From: a virus
DNA length: 62,553 nt
Reading direction: 5' to 3' (one strand)
Virus record (IMG/VR): IMGVR_UViG_3300029893_000475
Coordinates: 1 to 62,553 of that record
This document shows positions 43,927 through 54,800 of the stretch, piece after piece. The number at the start of each line of letters is the position of its first letter. Within the stretch, counting starts at the first letter, position 1. The translations under genes were made by a program, and so were the position numbers. The notes under the pieces are model-generated. The model searched no databases. It was not told the origin of the DNA and worked only from the letters and a program-made list of their open reading frames with translations.

Positions 43927-45698
43927 TGTTTAGTCCAGACAATAAAACAAATTTCGAAGCCTTTTGGAACAGACTTTCTACGTTTTATAATTTTGTGCCT
44001 AAAAATGAAAAAACACTAATTGAAAATTATTGGAAACAATTATTTAATGGAATGGAAGGATTACCTTATGATCTTGCCCAAGTAACTTTGGCGGGCTATC
44101 TTGATTATTCACCGGGCTATATAGAAGACCAATATCAAGAATATGAAATTGTTTTTAATGGAAGTGATAAAAACGTTGAAATAGAAAGATATCAGACACC
44201 AGTTATAATAAGTGGTTATAATATACCCTCTTCTGACAGAACTATATATAATTATAAAATTACCGCTCTGGATTCTAATGGGGAAACTTTACCTAGTACT
44301 TCAGTTATTATAATAAGTGGTCAAAATAATTTACTTTCAAATAATAACACAATTATATGGGAAGCTGTAAGTGGTGTAAATAGTTATAATATTTACGGTC
44401 GTAGACAAAATGAATACTACTACATAACTAATACAACTAATACTTATTTTTCTGATAATGGCCTTATCCCAGTTAATAGTGGTATTACTCCACCTTCAGA
44501 GAATACAACTATAGCAAGTTATTTATATAAAATTCCTAATGATTTTATTTATTTAACTATGCCTGTATTAAGTGGTGTATATTCTAATATCACTTTAAAT
44601 GAAGGTATAGATTTTAAAATACAAAATTTACATTACCTAAAATTTTATAATAATCTAAATGTATATAGTATTCCTGGATTTAAAGAAACTTTTGTAATAC
44701 CTAAAGCTCTATTTTTATTACCTTCTCTCACTAATATCTATTTTAAAGCTTTTGGTGAATTAAATAATCCAGAAGAAGTTATAAAACAAGAAGCATATAC
44801 GCCGTATATTAATGGGTGGTTAACAGATAGCTTTAATTTTTTTGAAAAGAAAAGATATTATGCTGAGCATTTAAAATATTTGTCTCAAGGTCTTACAAAC
44901 GCTCTTTCTAAAGGACCAAATTTTAAAAATTTAACAACAGCATTTTGTTTAATATCTGGCATGCCTTTTTGCTATGAATCTGGCATAGTAAATAATATAT
45001 GGCAAGATAGTAACTATAATTATGTTTCAATTTCTGGTGGCAATACTTATCAATTTCCTTTACCATTAACAACTTCTGTCCAAATAGGAGAACCGGTTTC
45101 AAGATTTCAAATTTTAGCTTCTGGGATACATTTACATGATTACGTAAGTTCAAGTGGTATTATAGAGCAGCTTACACAAATAAACCCTGAAGAATTTTGG
45201 TATACTCTTGGAATACAACGTAGTTGTAGAACATACGGATTAAGTCATTACCAGCCTTTTGTGGATTATTATACTAATTATATATTACCAGCAGGCTTAA
45301 TAATAAACTATTTTAATTTACCTCCATATGGCTATATATGGTCTGCTAATAATTTTTATAACGGAGGCACATTAGCAACTTTTTCCGGAGTAGTTACGGA
45401 CCCTGAAAATGATATTTTGACATTTTTTTGGGAGCATATATCACCTGTTACTAATTATTTGGGTAATACAAATTTAAAATGTACTATTAATAGTCCCAAT
45501 ACAATACAAACTACCACACTTTTAACAACTCCTCCTGTTGATCGCTACTATTTATTTAGATTAAATGTAAAAGACTGTGATAATTCTACAGATATAGATA
45601 TTGAACAAAATGTACATGGTACCTATTCTTTTACTTCTTGGGGACAAACCGTTTTTATCTTAGGAGATGCAGAGTTAAGATATTTGTATTTAACGTAA
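43926..45698 (+). CDS. Tail/baseplate protein with FN3-like and PKD-like domains
   Basis: A 590-residue protein. The first 75 residues (NKTNFEAFWNRLSTFYNFVP) are helical and probably dock to the wedge. Residues about 98-185 form a fibronectin type III-like domain (YNYKITALDSNGETLPST; WEAVSGVNSYNIYGRR). Residues about 468-571 form a PKD-like beta sandwich (GVVTDPENDILTFFWEH; FRLNVKDCDNS). It follows the J-like gene with a TAATG-type junction and closes the baseplate unit. The decorating domains suggest surface exposure. A promoter for the fibre unit lies just after its stop. Confidence 0.65.
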   Translation: MFSPDNKTNFEAFWNRLSTFYNFVPKNEKTLIENYWKQLFNGMEGLPYDLAQVTLAGYLDYSPGYIEDQYQEYEIVFNGSDKNVEIERYQTPVIISGYNIPSSDRTIYNYKITALDSNGETLPSTSVIIISGQNNLLSNNNTIIWEAVSGVNSYNIYGRRQNEYYYITNTTNTYFSDNGLIPVNSGITPPSENTTIASYLYKIPNDFIYLTMPVLSGVYSNITLNEGIDFKIQNLHYLKFYNNLNVYSIPGFKETFVIPKALFLLPSLTNIYFKAFGELNNPEEVIKQEAYTPYINGWLTDSFNFFEKKRYYAEHLKYLSQGLTNALSKGPNFKNLTTAFCLISGMPFCYESGIVNNIWQDSNYNYVSISGGNTYQFPLPLTTSVQIGEPVSRFQILASGIHLHDYVSSSGIIEQLTQINPEEFWYTLGIQRSCRTYGLSHYQPFVDYYTNYILPAGLIINYFNLPPYGYIWSANNFYNGGTLATFSGVVTDPENDILTFFWEHISPVTNYLGNTNLKCTINSPNTIQTTTLLTTPPVDRYYLFRLNVKDCDNSTDIDIEQNVHGTYSFTSWGQTVFILGDAELRYLYLT

Positions 45699-45705
45699 AT
45701 ATTCA

Positions 45706-45734
45706 TTGATTTTTCATAGAAAATATATTATATT
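45706..45734 (+). promoter_or_regulatory. Sigma-70-type promoter for fibre/glycosyltransferase unit
   Basis: TTGATT (45706-45711), 17 bases, TATATT (45729-45734). It lies in the 65-base gap before the collar-domain fibre gene; the ribosome site is TTAGGAGTTTTAA. It has the same spacing and -10 box as the promoter at 29397. It makes the fibre and collagen-like cluster separately controllable. Confidence 0.75.
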
Positions 45735-45763
45735 AAGTTATAGATTATAATTAGGAGTTTTAA

Positions 45764-47563
45764 ATGGCTACAATATTAACTGTTTCCGGTACGCATACAC
45801 CAAATGAAGGTCGTGTTATTTGGAATAACAATTTTACTAATTTAAATGGAGAAGTAGTAGGACTTTCTTCGTTAATATCTGCAGTTACAGGCGATATAGT
45901 AGGTACTACTGCTACTCAGACCCTTCAAAATAAAACAATCTCCTCTTTAAATAGAGGGGGTAACAACTCTATAATTATATCCAGAAAAGACCTAGAAAAT
46001 ACGTCATTTTTATTAGTAACTTCAGACTCCGGTTCTGTATCTGATATAAATGTAACTGCAGCTTCTCCATATTCACTTAAAATTTTTGGTTCTGATAGTA
46101 TAACAACTTATGTATCTTCTAATACCTTGTATATAAAAAATAAGGAAATTTGTATACTAAATGAACCTGCACAGGTATTAGGTGTAAAAGTAGCTTCAGT
46201 ATTAGGCGGCAATGTTGCACAATTTGGAGGAAATGTTATTATTAATAATTTTTTAGCTGTAGGAGCAGGGCATACAGCAGCTGCCAATGCTGAAATTCAT
46301 ATTAAAGATGCAACACCTGAACTCAGAATAGAAACTACTGGAACAGAGGCTTATTTAAATCTTACTGATTCTGTTTCAAATTTTAAATTTACAGCGGATT
46401 TAAATTCAGAAACTCTATCACTAACCCATGATAACAATAGTATTGTTTCGTTTCGAGATGACAATACAACAATAACAAGTAACGTTATTTTTTCTAAAGT
46501 AGGTGGCACGCATACTATATATGGTAATATAAATGTTTTAGGAGTTTTAACAGCCTCTGGTCTAGTTGCTACTGCTACAGACGTGGTTATAAATAATGGA
46601 CCTGTTACAATAAGTGGCGGACAATCCTACATAAAAGATAATTCTATTGATCATCAAAAATTAAAAAATTTAACTTCTGGATATTTATTAATTGGAAATA
46701 GCTCAAACATACCTACAGCAACTCCATTAACAGGAGCTATAAGTTTAACAAATACTGGCGTTACAAGTATAAATGATGGAGCAATAACTTTACCCAAATT
46801 ATCGGCACAAACATTAAATACATTCTTAATGGGAAATGATACCGGTGTTGTTGCAAAAAGTTTAAATTCAAATAGCGATGTGATATTAAGTTCAGATAGT
46901 AATACATTTACATTATCACTAAAAAGTGGAGTTATTATAGATGCAGATATTAGCCCTTCTGCTGCAATTAATATGAGTAAAACTGCTTTTACTGTGAATA
47001 TTAGTGGCCTTAGGATGAATGGTAATAGTTTAGAACTTGATTCTACTGTTAAGCCAGATATATTTTTTAGAAGTGTGCCGGTAGGAACTATAATACCTTA
47101 TGCTGGAAATAAACCAGTTTTATCAGGTTCTGTAGAAGATGAAGTTATACCTGGTTGGTTACATTGTAATGGCTGGCTTGTTAATAATTCTAAATATCCT
47201 GAATTATACTCAACTTTAGGAACAGCGTGGGGTAGCGCAGGAAAATTACCAGATTTAAGAGGAGCTTTCTTAAGAGGTGTGGATGTTGATAGAGGCTTAG
47301 ATCCAGACTATGCTACAAGAACAGGCGGAGGTACTTCTGTAAAAGTTGGTAGTTTTCAAGATGATGCATTACAAGCACATACGCACTCATTTATTGATAA
47401 TTATTACCAATTAGCGGATCAATGGGCACAGGGTGGTGGCGGTCTTAGCACAGTAAGGCCTGTAAATTCTACGTTAAATGGTGTATCCGATACTACAGAT
47501 AGTACAGGTGGATTAGAAACAAGACCAGTTAACTATGCGGTCATATATTTAATTAAATATTAA
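45764..47563 (+). CDS. Tail fibre with C-terminal phage tail collar domain
   Basis: A 599-residue fibre. The N-terminal part has the fibre motif ATQTLQNKTI (about 51-60) and the following beta-rich repeats are the shaft. From residue about 440, VPVGTIIPYAGNKP begins a tail collar (MdpB/microcystin-dependent type) domain with WLHCNGW, LPDLRGAFLRGVD and the final His-Thr-His segment, ending ETRPVNYAVIYLIKY. The collar domain typically precedes or forms the fibre tip and binds divalent metal or glycans. This is the first gene of the fibre unit with a strong ribosome site. It probably trimerises. Confidence 0.88.
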   Translation: MATILTVSGTHTPNEGRVIWNNNFTNLNGEVVGLSSLISAVTGDIVGTTATQTLQNKTISSLNRGGNNSIIISRKDLENTSFLLVTSDSGSVSDINVTAASPYSLKIFGSDSITTYVSSNTLYIKNKEICILNEPAQVLGVKVASVLGGNVAQFGGNVIINNFLAVGAGHTAAANAEIHIKDATPELRIETTGTEAYLNLTDSVSNFKFTADLNSETLSLTHDNNSIVSFRDDNTTITSNVIFSKVGGTHTIYGNINVLGVLTASGLVATATDVVINNGPVTISGGQSYIKDNSIDHQKLKNLTSGYLLIGNSSNIPTATPLTGAISLTNTGVTSINDGAITLPKLSAQTLNTFLMGNDTGVVAKSLNSNSDVILSSDSNTFTLSLKSGVIIDADISPSAAINMSKTAFTVNISGLRMNGNSLELDSTVKPDIFFRSVPVGTIIPYAGNKPVLSGSVEDEVIPGWLHCNGWLVNNSKYPELYSTLGTAWGSAGKLPDLRGAFLRGVDVDRGLDPDYATRTGGGTSVKVGSFQDDALQAHTHSFIDNYYQLADQWAQGGGGLSTVRPVNSTLNGVSDTTDSTGGLETRPVNYAVIYLIKY

Positions 47564-47576
47564 TTAGGAATTTAAA

Positions 47577-50306
47577 ATGGATAGAATAAAAGTACCTTCA
47601 GGAAGTATACAAAAATTAGAAACTGTTTTTGATGATTTACAAACTTTTGTTCATGGGAATTTAAATAAACGTGTAAGTTTTTTAACAAATAAATATGGTA
47701 TTTTAAATTCAGTTATAAATAATACACAAGATTCTAATTTTACAGGCTTAAAAGTATCTATCACAGATATAAATACACAAACTATGACAATACAGCCAGG
47801 CATGGCTTTACTTCCTAGTGGTGATGTAATTTCTTTAAAATCTGCTTATACTTTTTCTCTTTCTGATATATATGACGGTAATATAACTGCTAATACTTTT
47901 TACCAAATTCATGTACGTTATATAGAAGTTGGTACTAACCCTATAGTTACACAGAACGCTTTTTTCTTTGATAGAGCAGGATTAACGCCATATTCAGAAA
48001 GATTTACTAGATGGAATGATAGTTTTGAAATTATTGCATACATAAGATATCCAAATGTTGACATAGATGTGCCAGAAAATGAGATACCTGTCGCTATAGT
48101 AAAAACAGCTTCCATTCCTTCAAAATTATTAGATGGAAATTTTACCTTTCAGGACATTGATGAACTAAGATCAGCTTATGATAGTGTTATTGATATAAGA
48201 AAAAACTTTACATTTAGATTAGATCATAGTCTACTAGATGATAATTTTATATTATTCAAAGATAGAGATTCTTTGGGAACAAATAAAATAAATGCTTCAG
48301 TAGAATTTAACAATTTATATTCTCAAACTATGGTTGTTTCTGGAATAACGACTCTAGGGACAACATATATTAATAATATTTTAAACGTAAATAATTCTAA
48401 TTCAAGTATCATAAAAATTTCCTCTGGTAATCAATATAATTGTGGAATTATTTTTTCTGATGCACTTTCACAACGTGGTTACACAGTTTTCGATCATAAT
48501 CATAATTATATAATAGGTTTTACAACTTCATTTGCTGACAATGGTGAAGGTATATCACCTAATTCTACTCCAACAGCTTCATTTGTAGTTACTCAAAATG
48601 GTTTTTTTGGTAATTATATTTCTCCTACAACAGAGCTTGATATAAAAAATAGTTCTATCAACGCTAGTCAAACAATGATCAGATTATCACATGTTCCTTC
48701 AGTGGCTGCACAATCAACTATATTTAATATAGGTGTTGAATATACAAATAACACGGATCCTGCTTATGGTAGAGGCTTTGTTAAGCCAGAAACTTATAAT
48801 AGACCTTTTGAATTTTTAGATTATAATAGTAATTATGTACTTAAAATAGATAATGCGAATAGAAAAGTCTATCTGTATTCTTTAGAAGTACCAAATACAA
48901 GTACATTAAATACAGCTAATATTACCACAGCTACTATAAATCAAGCAACAATTACAAATCTTATAACTAATAATGCAAATATTGGGTATCTAACTTTATC
49001 CGGATTATATGTAAGTTATGACTGTGATCAAATTAATTTACCTGGAACAGCATCAACTACATTTAGGGTAGGTGTGGGAAGTACAGAATATCCAGAAGGT
49101 CGGGAAGTATTATTAGCTGATCCTGAAGTTAATACACCGGCTAACTTTAGAATTTACGATGTAAGTCCTACGACAGATAGACGTGAATCTATGAGTTATG
49201 TCCATTTAAAATGGAATTGGGATGGATTAAATGGAACAAAACAGGGAACAAACCAAATTGTCTTAAATTCTGAAACTACTACCGGAGAAGCATTAAACTT
49301 AACTTCTGGCGCTGCCGTAGTACGACAATTTTATTTTAGTTCTTCTGGTAATATATACAATATTTCTTCTTATAATGAATCTACTAGGACAATTACTTTA
49401 TCTACAAATTTTCAAGCTGGAGATGTTATTTCTGATATATACCCTGCAAAAATAATTGATCCAAACGTTACCTATTATACAATAAGATGTATAGAACAAA
49501 ACGTGGATGATGGAAGTTTAACTAAATATTCTGTTTTGGTAAATTTAGATTATGATAATATAGCTATAAACCCAGAACATATATTAAAGTTAGAATTAAA
49601 TAAAAAATGGTCTTTATCAATAAAAGCAGGAAATAAAACTTATTCAAGTTCTTATGTTACCATGCTACCTGGTACTTATGATCCAGATCATGTAGCAAAT
49701 GGTCAAGCTGGGCACGGCTATTCTTCTCCGTTCTATAATAAATTACCTTATATTGATGGAGCTTCTGGCCTTTCAACCCCTTCCTTAACGTTAACGTCAA
49801 CCGCATATGGGTTTAAATTGGACATAGAAGGTTGGGAAGGTAATACAAGGGATATTTCTCCACATGAATTTGAAATAGCATATACAACTTTAAGTGGCAT
49901 AACTTGGGAAAATTCTAGTTATTCTACTACTAAAAAAAGTGGGGCTTCTTTTATTAGAACTGTAAATCGTACCTTGCAAATAAGTACAAACCAGAGCACT
50001 ACATGGACAGTTGGCGTAAGACCTATACAGAATAATCAACCAGTAGGTACTCCTATCACTGGAACCGTACAATCCGGAGGAGGAGGAATAGTTCCTCAAG
50101 ATGGTATTGTAGTTGGTCCTTTTGAATTTAATATTTTGGTTACTTCTGGAATATTTGTTCAAAGTGGTATATACACAGATCAATATATAATTTCTGGTTA
50201 CAATAATGAGCTTTGGGGAGAAAATGCTTTAGCTGGTGCTATAGTTTCTACCGGGTCAGAAGAAACAATTATTTTATCAAATAGTTTAAGATTTACGGAG
50301 GTATAA
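47577..50306 (+). CDS. Tail fibre/adhesin-like protein
   Basis: A 909-residue, beta-rich protein. The N-terminal region (FDDLQTFVHGNLNKR; IQPGMALLPSGD) resembles fibre docking and first shaft segments. The centre (about 440-475) contains NTANITTATINQATITN, a short trimer-forming pattern of repeated Thr/Ile. From about residue 730 there is an Ig/FN3-like domain (FKLDIEGWEGNTRD). The C-terminal 60 residues (VRPIQNNQPVG; SGIFVQSGIYT) are Gly/Ser-rich. It lies 13 bases after the collar fibre, so it may be its partner or second adhesin. Confidence 0.7.
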   Translation: MDRIKVPSGSIQKLETVFDDLQTFVHGNLNKRVSFLTNKYGILNSVINNTQDSNFTGLKVSITDINTQTMTIQPGMALLPSGDVISLKSAYTFSLSDIYDGNITANTFYQIHVRYIEVGTNPIVTQNAFFFDRAGLTPYSERFTRWNDSFEIIAYIRYPNVDIDVPENEIPVAIVKTASIPSKLLDGNFTFQDIDELRSAYDSVIDIRKNFTFRLDHSLLDDNFILFKDRDSLGTNKINASVEFNNLYSQTMVVSGITTLGTTYINNILNVNNSNSSIIKISSGNQYNCGIIFSDALSQRGYTVFDHNHNYIIGFTTSFADNGEGISPNSTPTASFVVTQNGFFGNYISPTTELDIKNSSINASQTMIRLSHVPSVAAQSTIFNIGVEYTNNTDPAYGRGFVKPETYNRPFEFLDYNSNYVLKIDNANRKVYLYSLEVPNTSTLNTANITTATINQATITNLITNNANIGYLTLSGLYVSYDCDQINLPGTASTTFRVGVGSTEYPEGREVLLADPEVNTPANFRIYDVSPTTDRRESMSYVHLKWNWDGLNGTKQGTNQIVLNSETTTGEALNLTSGAAVVRQFYFSSSGNIYNISSYNESTRTITLSTNFQAGDVISDIYPAKIIDPNVTYYTIRCIEQNVDDGSLTKYSVLVNLDYDNIAINPEHILKLELNKKWSLSIKAGNKTYSSSYVTMLPGTYDPDHVANGQAGHGYSSPFYNKLPYIDGASGLSTPSLTLTSTAYGFKLDIEGWEGNTRDISPHEFEIAYTTLSGITWENSSYSTTKKSGASFIRTVNRTLQISTNQSTTWTVGVRPIQNNQPVGTPITGTVQSGGGGIVPQDGIVVGPFEFNILVTSGIFVQSGIYTDQYIISGYNNELWGENALAGAIVSTGSEETIILSNSLRFTEV

Positions 50307-50758
50307 TGGCTATATCTAATTTAACACAAACGTTTACAATAAAACCTTTAACATCCGATCCTTCAGGACAACAGTGGATAACAGGCACCACAAAAACTGC
50401 TAGAAAAATAGGGGAACAGAATTTACCTGCTGACTATGTTTTAACTGAAATCCAAGTTTTGTGTACTTCTATTATAGGTGCTAATGGTTCCAATCCTGCT
50501 ATTATTCGTGTATACCAAAGTGGTAGAGAATCATCTGCAGCAATTATAGAAATTCCTGGTGTAGGATCTTATGTTCAACCTATAAATTTAGTAATAGCTT
50601 CCCGCTATGGCTCTGACAGAAAAGTAATAATCGATGCCTGGGATCCTGATACAGGATCGCCTAATAATACTTGTAGTTTAAAAGGTAAAGTGGCAGTTGC
50701 TGGCAGACCTTATATTTTTGTAGGAGGGGCTACTATAGGAACAAATACAACAGAATAA
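50306..50758 (+). CDS. Small beta-rich virion protein of fibre unit
   Basis: A 150-residue protein with a strong ribosome site (GGAGGTATA) and a start overlapping the upstream stop. It is almost entirely predicted strand, with SGRESSAAIIEIPGV and KVIIDAWDPDTGS. It may be a jelly-roll head or adaptor of the fibre complex. No family recognised. Confidence 0.6.
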   Translation: MAISNLTQTFTIKPLTSDPSGQQWITGTTKTARKIGEQNLPADYVLTEIQVLCTSIIGANGSNPAIIRVYQSGRESSAAIIEIPGVGSYVQPINLVIASRYGSDRKVIIDAWDPDTGSPNNTCSLKGKVAVAGRPYIFVGGATIGTNTTE

Positions 50759-50760
50759 AC

Positions 50761-51819
50761 ATGGCCACATATAAAAATTATTTACGAGATAAAGCCGGTA
50801 TACCTATATTAGGGGCTCAAGCTTGTCTATATGATACTGCCGGAAATAAGGTTGATGTAGATATCACTGAAGATGATGGATTTTTCTATTTTACTAATAT
50901 AAAAACAGGGCACTATCAAGTAAGATTTTTTGGAAAAGATCTGACAGAAAAAGACTGGTTAGAAATAGATATAGTTGATGAGTTTCCCATTTCCAGTGGT
51001 ATTGTTTATGATCCTATAATATTTATTAATTACCCAACACTATCCGTAATAGAAGATGAAGCTAGAATTACTAAACAAGGAGAAATTACTACTGTTTCCT
51101 ACACTTTAACAAATTTAGCTACTTCAAAAGGAAAAATATCTTCTATATCACTTTATGTAAGAGAAGAAGGAAATTCAAAATGGCGTTTATTAGATAATTT
51201 AAATATAGATTCTAATAGCACTGCAACTGATACTAATATAACAACTATTACTGGTTTAACTGAATTAGAACTTATTGATAAACCTACTTTATTTTATTTT
51301 AAAACAGAATTTTTTAATCAAGTTGGTGATATAGCTGTTTTAAATGAACAAGTGGTAAGCCCATCTACATTTCTATTATGTTATGGAATAACTGACTTAA
51401 ATGAATATGTTGGGGTAACAAATTTAACTACAGTTAATACTGTAACAGTTCCAGGAAAATATTATCTAACAATACCCACAGATGAATTAATCTGTTCTTG
51501 GGATGATATGCGATCTTCAACTAGAACAAATTTTTTTAATGCTTTAGGACAAGCAGTTACTTTATCTGCTAAACAATTAAAAAGTATAGTAGGTTATTCT
51601 ATTTTTATGTTTATAAGTAAATTAGGCTATCCGCCTAGCTATCCTTGGCCTTATCCATCCAGCGATCAAAATGGTGAATGGTATTTTGTAAATACTGTAC
51701 CTACAAACAGGGCTATAATACGAATACCTAAAAATAAATTTGTAAAAATTTGGGTAGGGTTTAAAACCGAAAAAACAGATATTACTACAAGTATAACTAA
51801 AACAGAATTTAAATATTAA
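50761..51819 (+). CDS. Fibre-unit protein with carboxypeptidase-regulatory-like domain
   Basis: A 352-residue protein starting two bases after the previous gene. Residues about 10-75 form a CnaB/carboxypeptidase-regulatory-like beta sandwich (GIPILGAQACLYDTAGN; GFFYFTNIKTGHYQV), common in phage decoration proteins. Residues 80-190 look like another Ig-like domain (YTLTNLATSKGKISSI). The C-terminal 140 residues (LICSWDDMRSSTRTNFF...) are of unknown fold and could be a receptor-binding tip. No enzyme motif was seen. Confidence 0.62.
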   Translation: MATYKNYLRDKAGIPILGAQACLYDTAGNKVDVDITEDDGFFYFTNIKTGHYQVRFFGKDLTEKDWLEIDIVDEFPISSGIVYDPIIFINYPTLSVIEDEARITKQGEITTVSYTLTNLATSKGKISSISLYVREEGNSKWRLLDNLNIDSNSTATDTNITTITGLTELELIDKPTLFYFKTEFFNQVGDIAVLNEQVVSPSTFLLCYGITDLNEYVGVTNLTTVNTVTVPGKYYLTIPTDELICSWDDMRSSTRTNFFNALGQAVTLSAKQLKSIVGYSIFMFISKLGYPPSYPWPYPSSDQNGEWYFVNTVPTNRAIIRIPKNKFVKIWVGFKTEKTDITTSITKTEFKY

Positions 51820-54800
51820 TGGCTATTTATTATGTAGATACAAATAATCCTGTAGCAAATGACTCAAATTCTGGGACAGAGGTGAGTCCTTGGAAAACTA
51901 TACAAAGAGCATTAAATACTATTGTAGCTGGAGATACTGTCTATATTAAAGCTGGAACATATAATCAAGCGGCATTAATAATGACTAATTCTGGTACAAG
52001 CGGGAATCCTATAAATATAAGTAATTATAACAATGACAAAGTTATTGTAGATTTTTCGTCAGGTGTAGGTACTGGTTGGAATTGGAATGGTTATAAAAAT
52101 AACATAATATTAAATGGGCTTGAAATTAGAAATTCTAAAGGTAAAGGAGTATTAATACAGGGCAGCAATAATAAAATAACGAATTGTGTAATTTATAATT
52201 GTGGTGTTGTAAACAAAACTCCGGGAATTTCTTTAGAAGGAGGATCTTATTGCACTATAGCTTCTAATGAGATTTATAATTCTGGTACAGACGGAATTTA
52301 TATTGAAAACAGAGCTACTGATGGAGCGGCTGGTTTTGCAGATAATAATACTATAGCATCAAATAAAATCCACAATAATGGTGGGAACGGAATCTCTATA
52401 ATTCCAAATTCAACAATGTTACAAATTATTTTATATAATAACACTATAAAACAAAATAAAATATATGCAAATAGTAATCATGGGATATATTGTAGAGCCA
52501 ATGAAAATACAGATATTTTTTCAAATTTAATTTACGATAATTTAAAAAATGGTATTGAATTTGGTTGGAGAGATTCTAATGATGGATTACTTAGTGGTAA
52601 TATCAATATTATAAATAATACACTTACATTTAATGATATAGGTATAGTAAATAGAAATTTATGGTTTTTAATTATCAAAAATAATATATTAGCATACAAC
52701 ACACAATTCCAGATTTTTTACGATGGTTATGGTACAGAACCTTATGTATCTAATTATAATTTATATTATACTGAAAATGAATATTTAATAGCTACAGAAG
52801 GTGGGGCTAAAGTTTTTCCTAATTTAAATGAATTTTCTGATAGATATAATCTAGAAAGAAACGGCTTAGAAGGAATCCCTTACTTTAAAAATATTTCTCA
52901 AGATGATTATAGATTATCTCTTATTTCACCGTGTATAGACAACGGAGAAACACAAGCTTCCAAATTTTTAAAGGATCTTGATGATACTTCCAGGCCTTTG
53001 GGCAATTTTTGGGATATAGGTGCATATGAATATATATTTCCACAAGTAGGTAATTATTATGTGGATAATGCTTCTACAGGCAATAATACTGGTCTTTCAT
53101 GGGCAAACGCCTGGAAAGATTTTTCATTTGTTCAATGGGATTTATTAAAACCTGGATCAACCCTGCAAATTTCTGGAGGTACTAATTCTAAAACCTACAA
53201 ACTTGAAAATACTATACAAGTTGTAGCTTCAGGAATTATAATACAAAAAAGCTCTGATGTTGGGCATAACGGTGAAGCCATTTTATCTTGTGAAAATTTT
53301 GTAGGGAATGCAATTCTTATAAGTGGAATGAACAATGTCACAATTGATGGTATCACAATACTTGATACCTCTACTACTACAATAAGTGAAGAAGGGGCTA
53401 TTAAGTGCATAAATTCTTTACAACCTACAATAAAAAATTGTAAAATTAAAGTAAATAGAGGTGCTGCTGTAAGTTTTGAAAATGTAACTTTAGGACTTAT
53501 TGATAACATTAATTTGACTACAAAAACTTATTCTACCTATCTAACAATATTAGCAAAAGTTTCTTCTGGAACTTCTAACACTATTCAAAATTGTACCGCA
53601 ACTATTTCTAATTATTTTCCTTTTGTAACTTTAAAAGCAATTATAGCTAATTTTGAGTCTAATATAACAATACAAAAAAATAGAATTTACTTTAATACAG
53701 GGGCTACAGAAATTGCTCCTAAATATGGAATATACTGTGAAAATATCAATGGCTATGCAAATATATATAACAATTTGATATATATCAATGATATAGCAAT
53801 TGGAGCAGGGATTAGTTTTCAAACTACTAATATTAATTATTTAGGAACAGCAAAGATATTAAATAATACTGTATATATCGAAAAGCAAAGCTCTTTAGCT
53901 GTAGAATTAAAAGATACTGTTAGTAATAATACAGATAGAATGTCTATAATTGCTAATAATATATTTTACTTAGCTGTATCTGGCTTTGTAAGCTATTATC
54001 CTAACACCTTTTTTAGTAACGATGCCTGTGATTTTAATATTTATTATAATACAGCTGGAGATGTAATAACACATTCAAGTAGTACCGAGTCTTTCGTGGC
54101 TTGGCAATTAAAGGGGTATGATACTAATGGTTATAATGGTATTCCGACATTTTTAAATAATTTTAAATTAGCTGGTAATTCTTTAGGTATAGATGCTGGA
54201 TATAAATACGCGGAAATAGAAGAAGATATCGATGGTGTAAAAAGACCGCAGGGAAATAATGTAGATATTGGTGCATACGAATCAAGGAAAGGATATTATG
54301 TAGATAACGAGGTTATAAGTGGTACAAAAGATGGAACCTCTTGGGAAACTGCTTGGCAAAGTTTTTCTGAAATAGATTGGAATCTGTTCCAGCCGGGGGA
54401 TTCTTTATATATCTCTGGGGGGCCGGAAGGTTATTCTAAAATATATTATGAACAGTTAAATGTAAATGCGTCTGGTATAGAAAATCTTCCTATTTATATT
54501 TTACCTGGTGAAGATTTAGGACATAATGGTAATGTAATTATTGATGGATTAAATCTGATAAATAAACACGGTCTATTTATAGATGGATATGATAATATAA
54601 TTATCAGTGGTTTAACATTCAGAAATTCCTACAGTGCAGAAATACTATCTAAAAGAGCTGATAATATACGTATTTATAATTGCAATATACTATTTTATGG
54701 CAGAGGCATAGATCTAAGATACGGTTCAAATTGTGTTATAAGTGGGTGTACACTAAATTCGCCTCTTTTTATAGGTGCTGAAACTGATGGAATATATGTA

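Noticed and set aside
45764-51819. Diversity-generating retroelement acting on the fibre genes
   Set aside because: Collar-type fibres are frequent targets, but no reverse transcriptase or template repeat was seen in the window.
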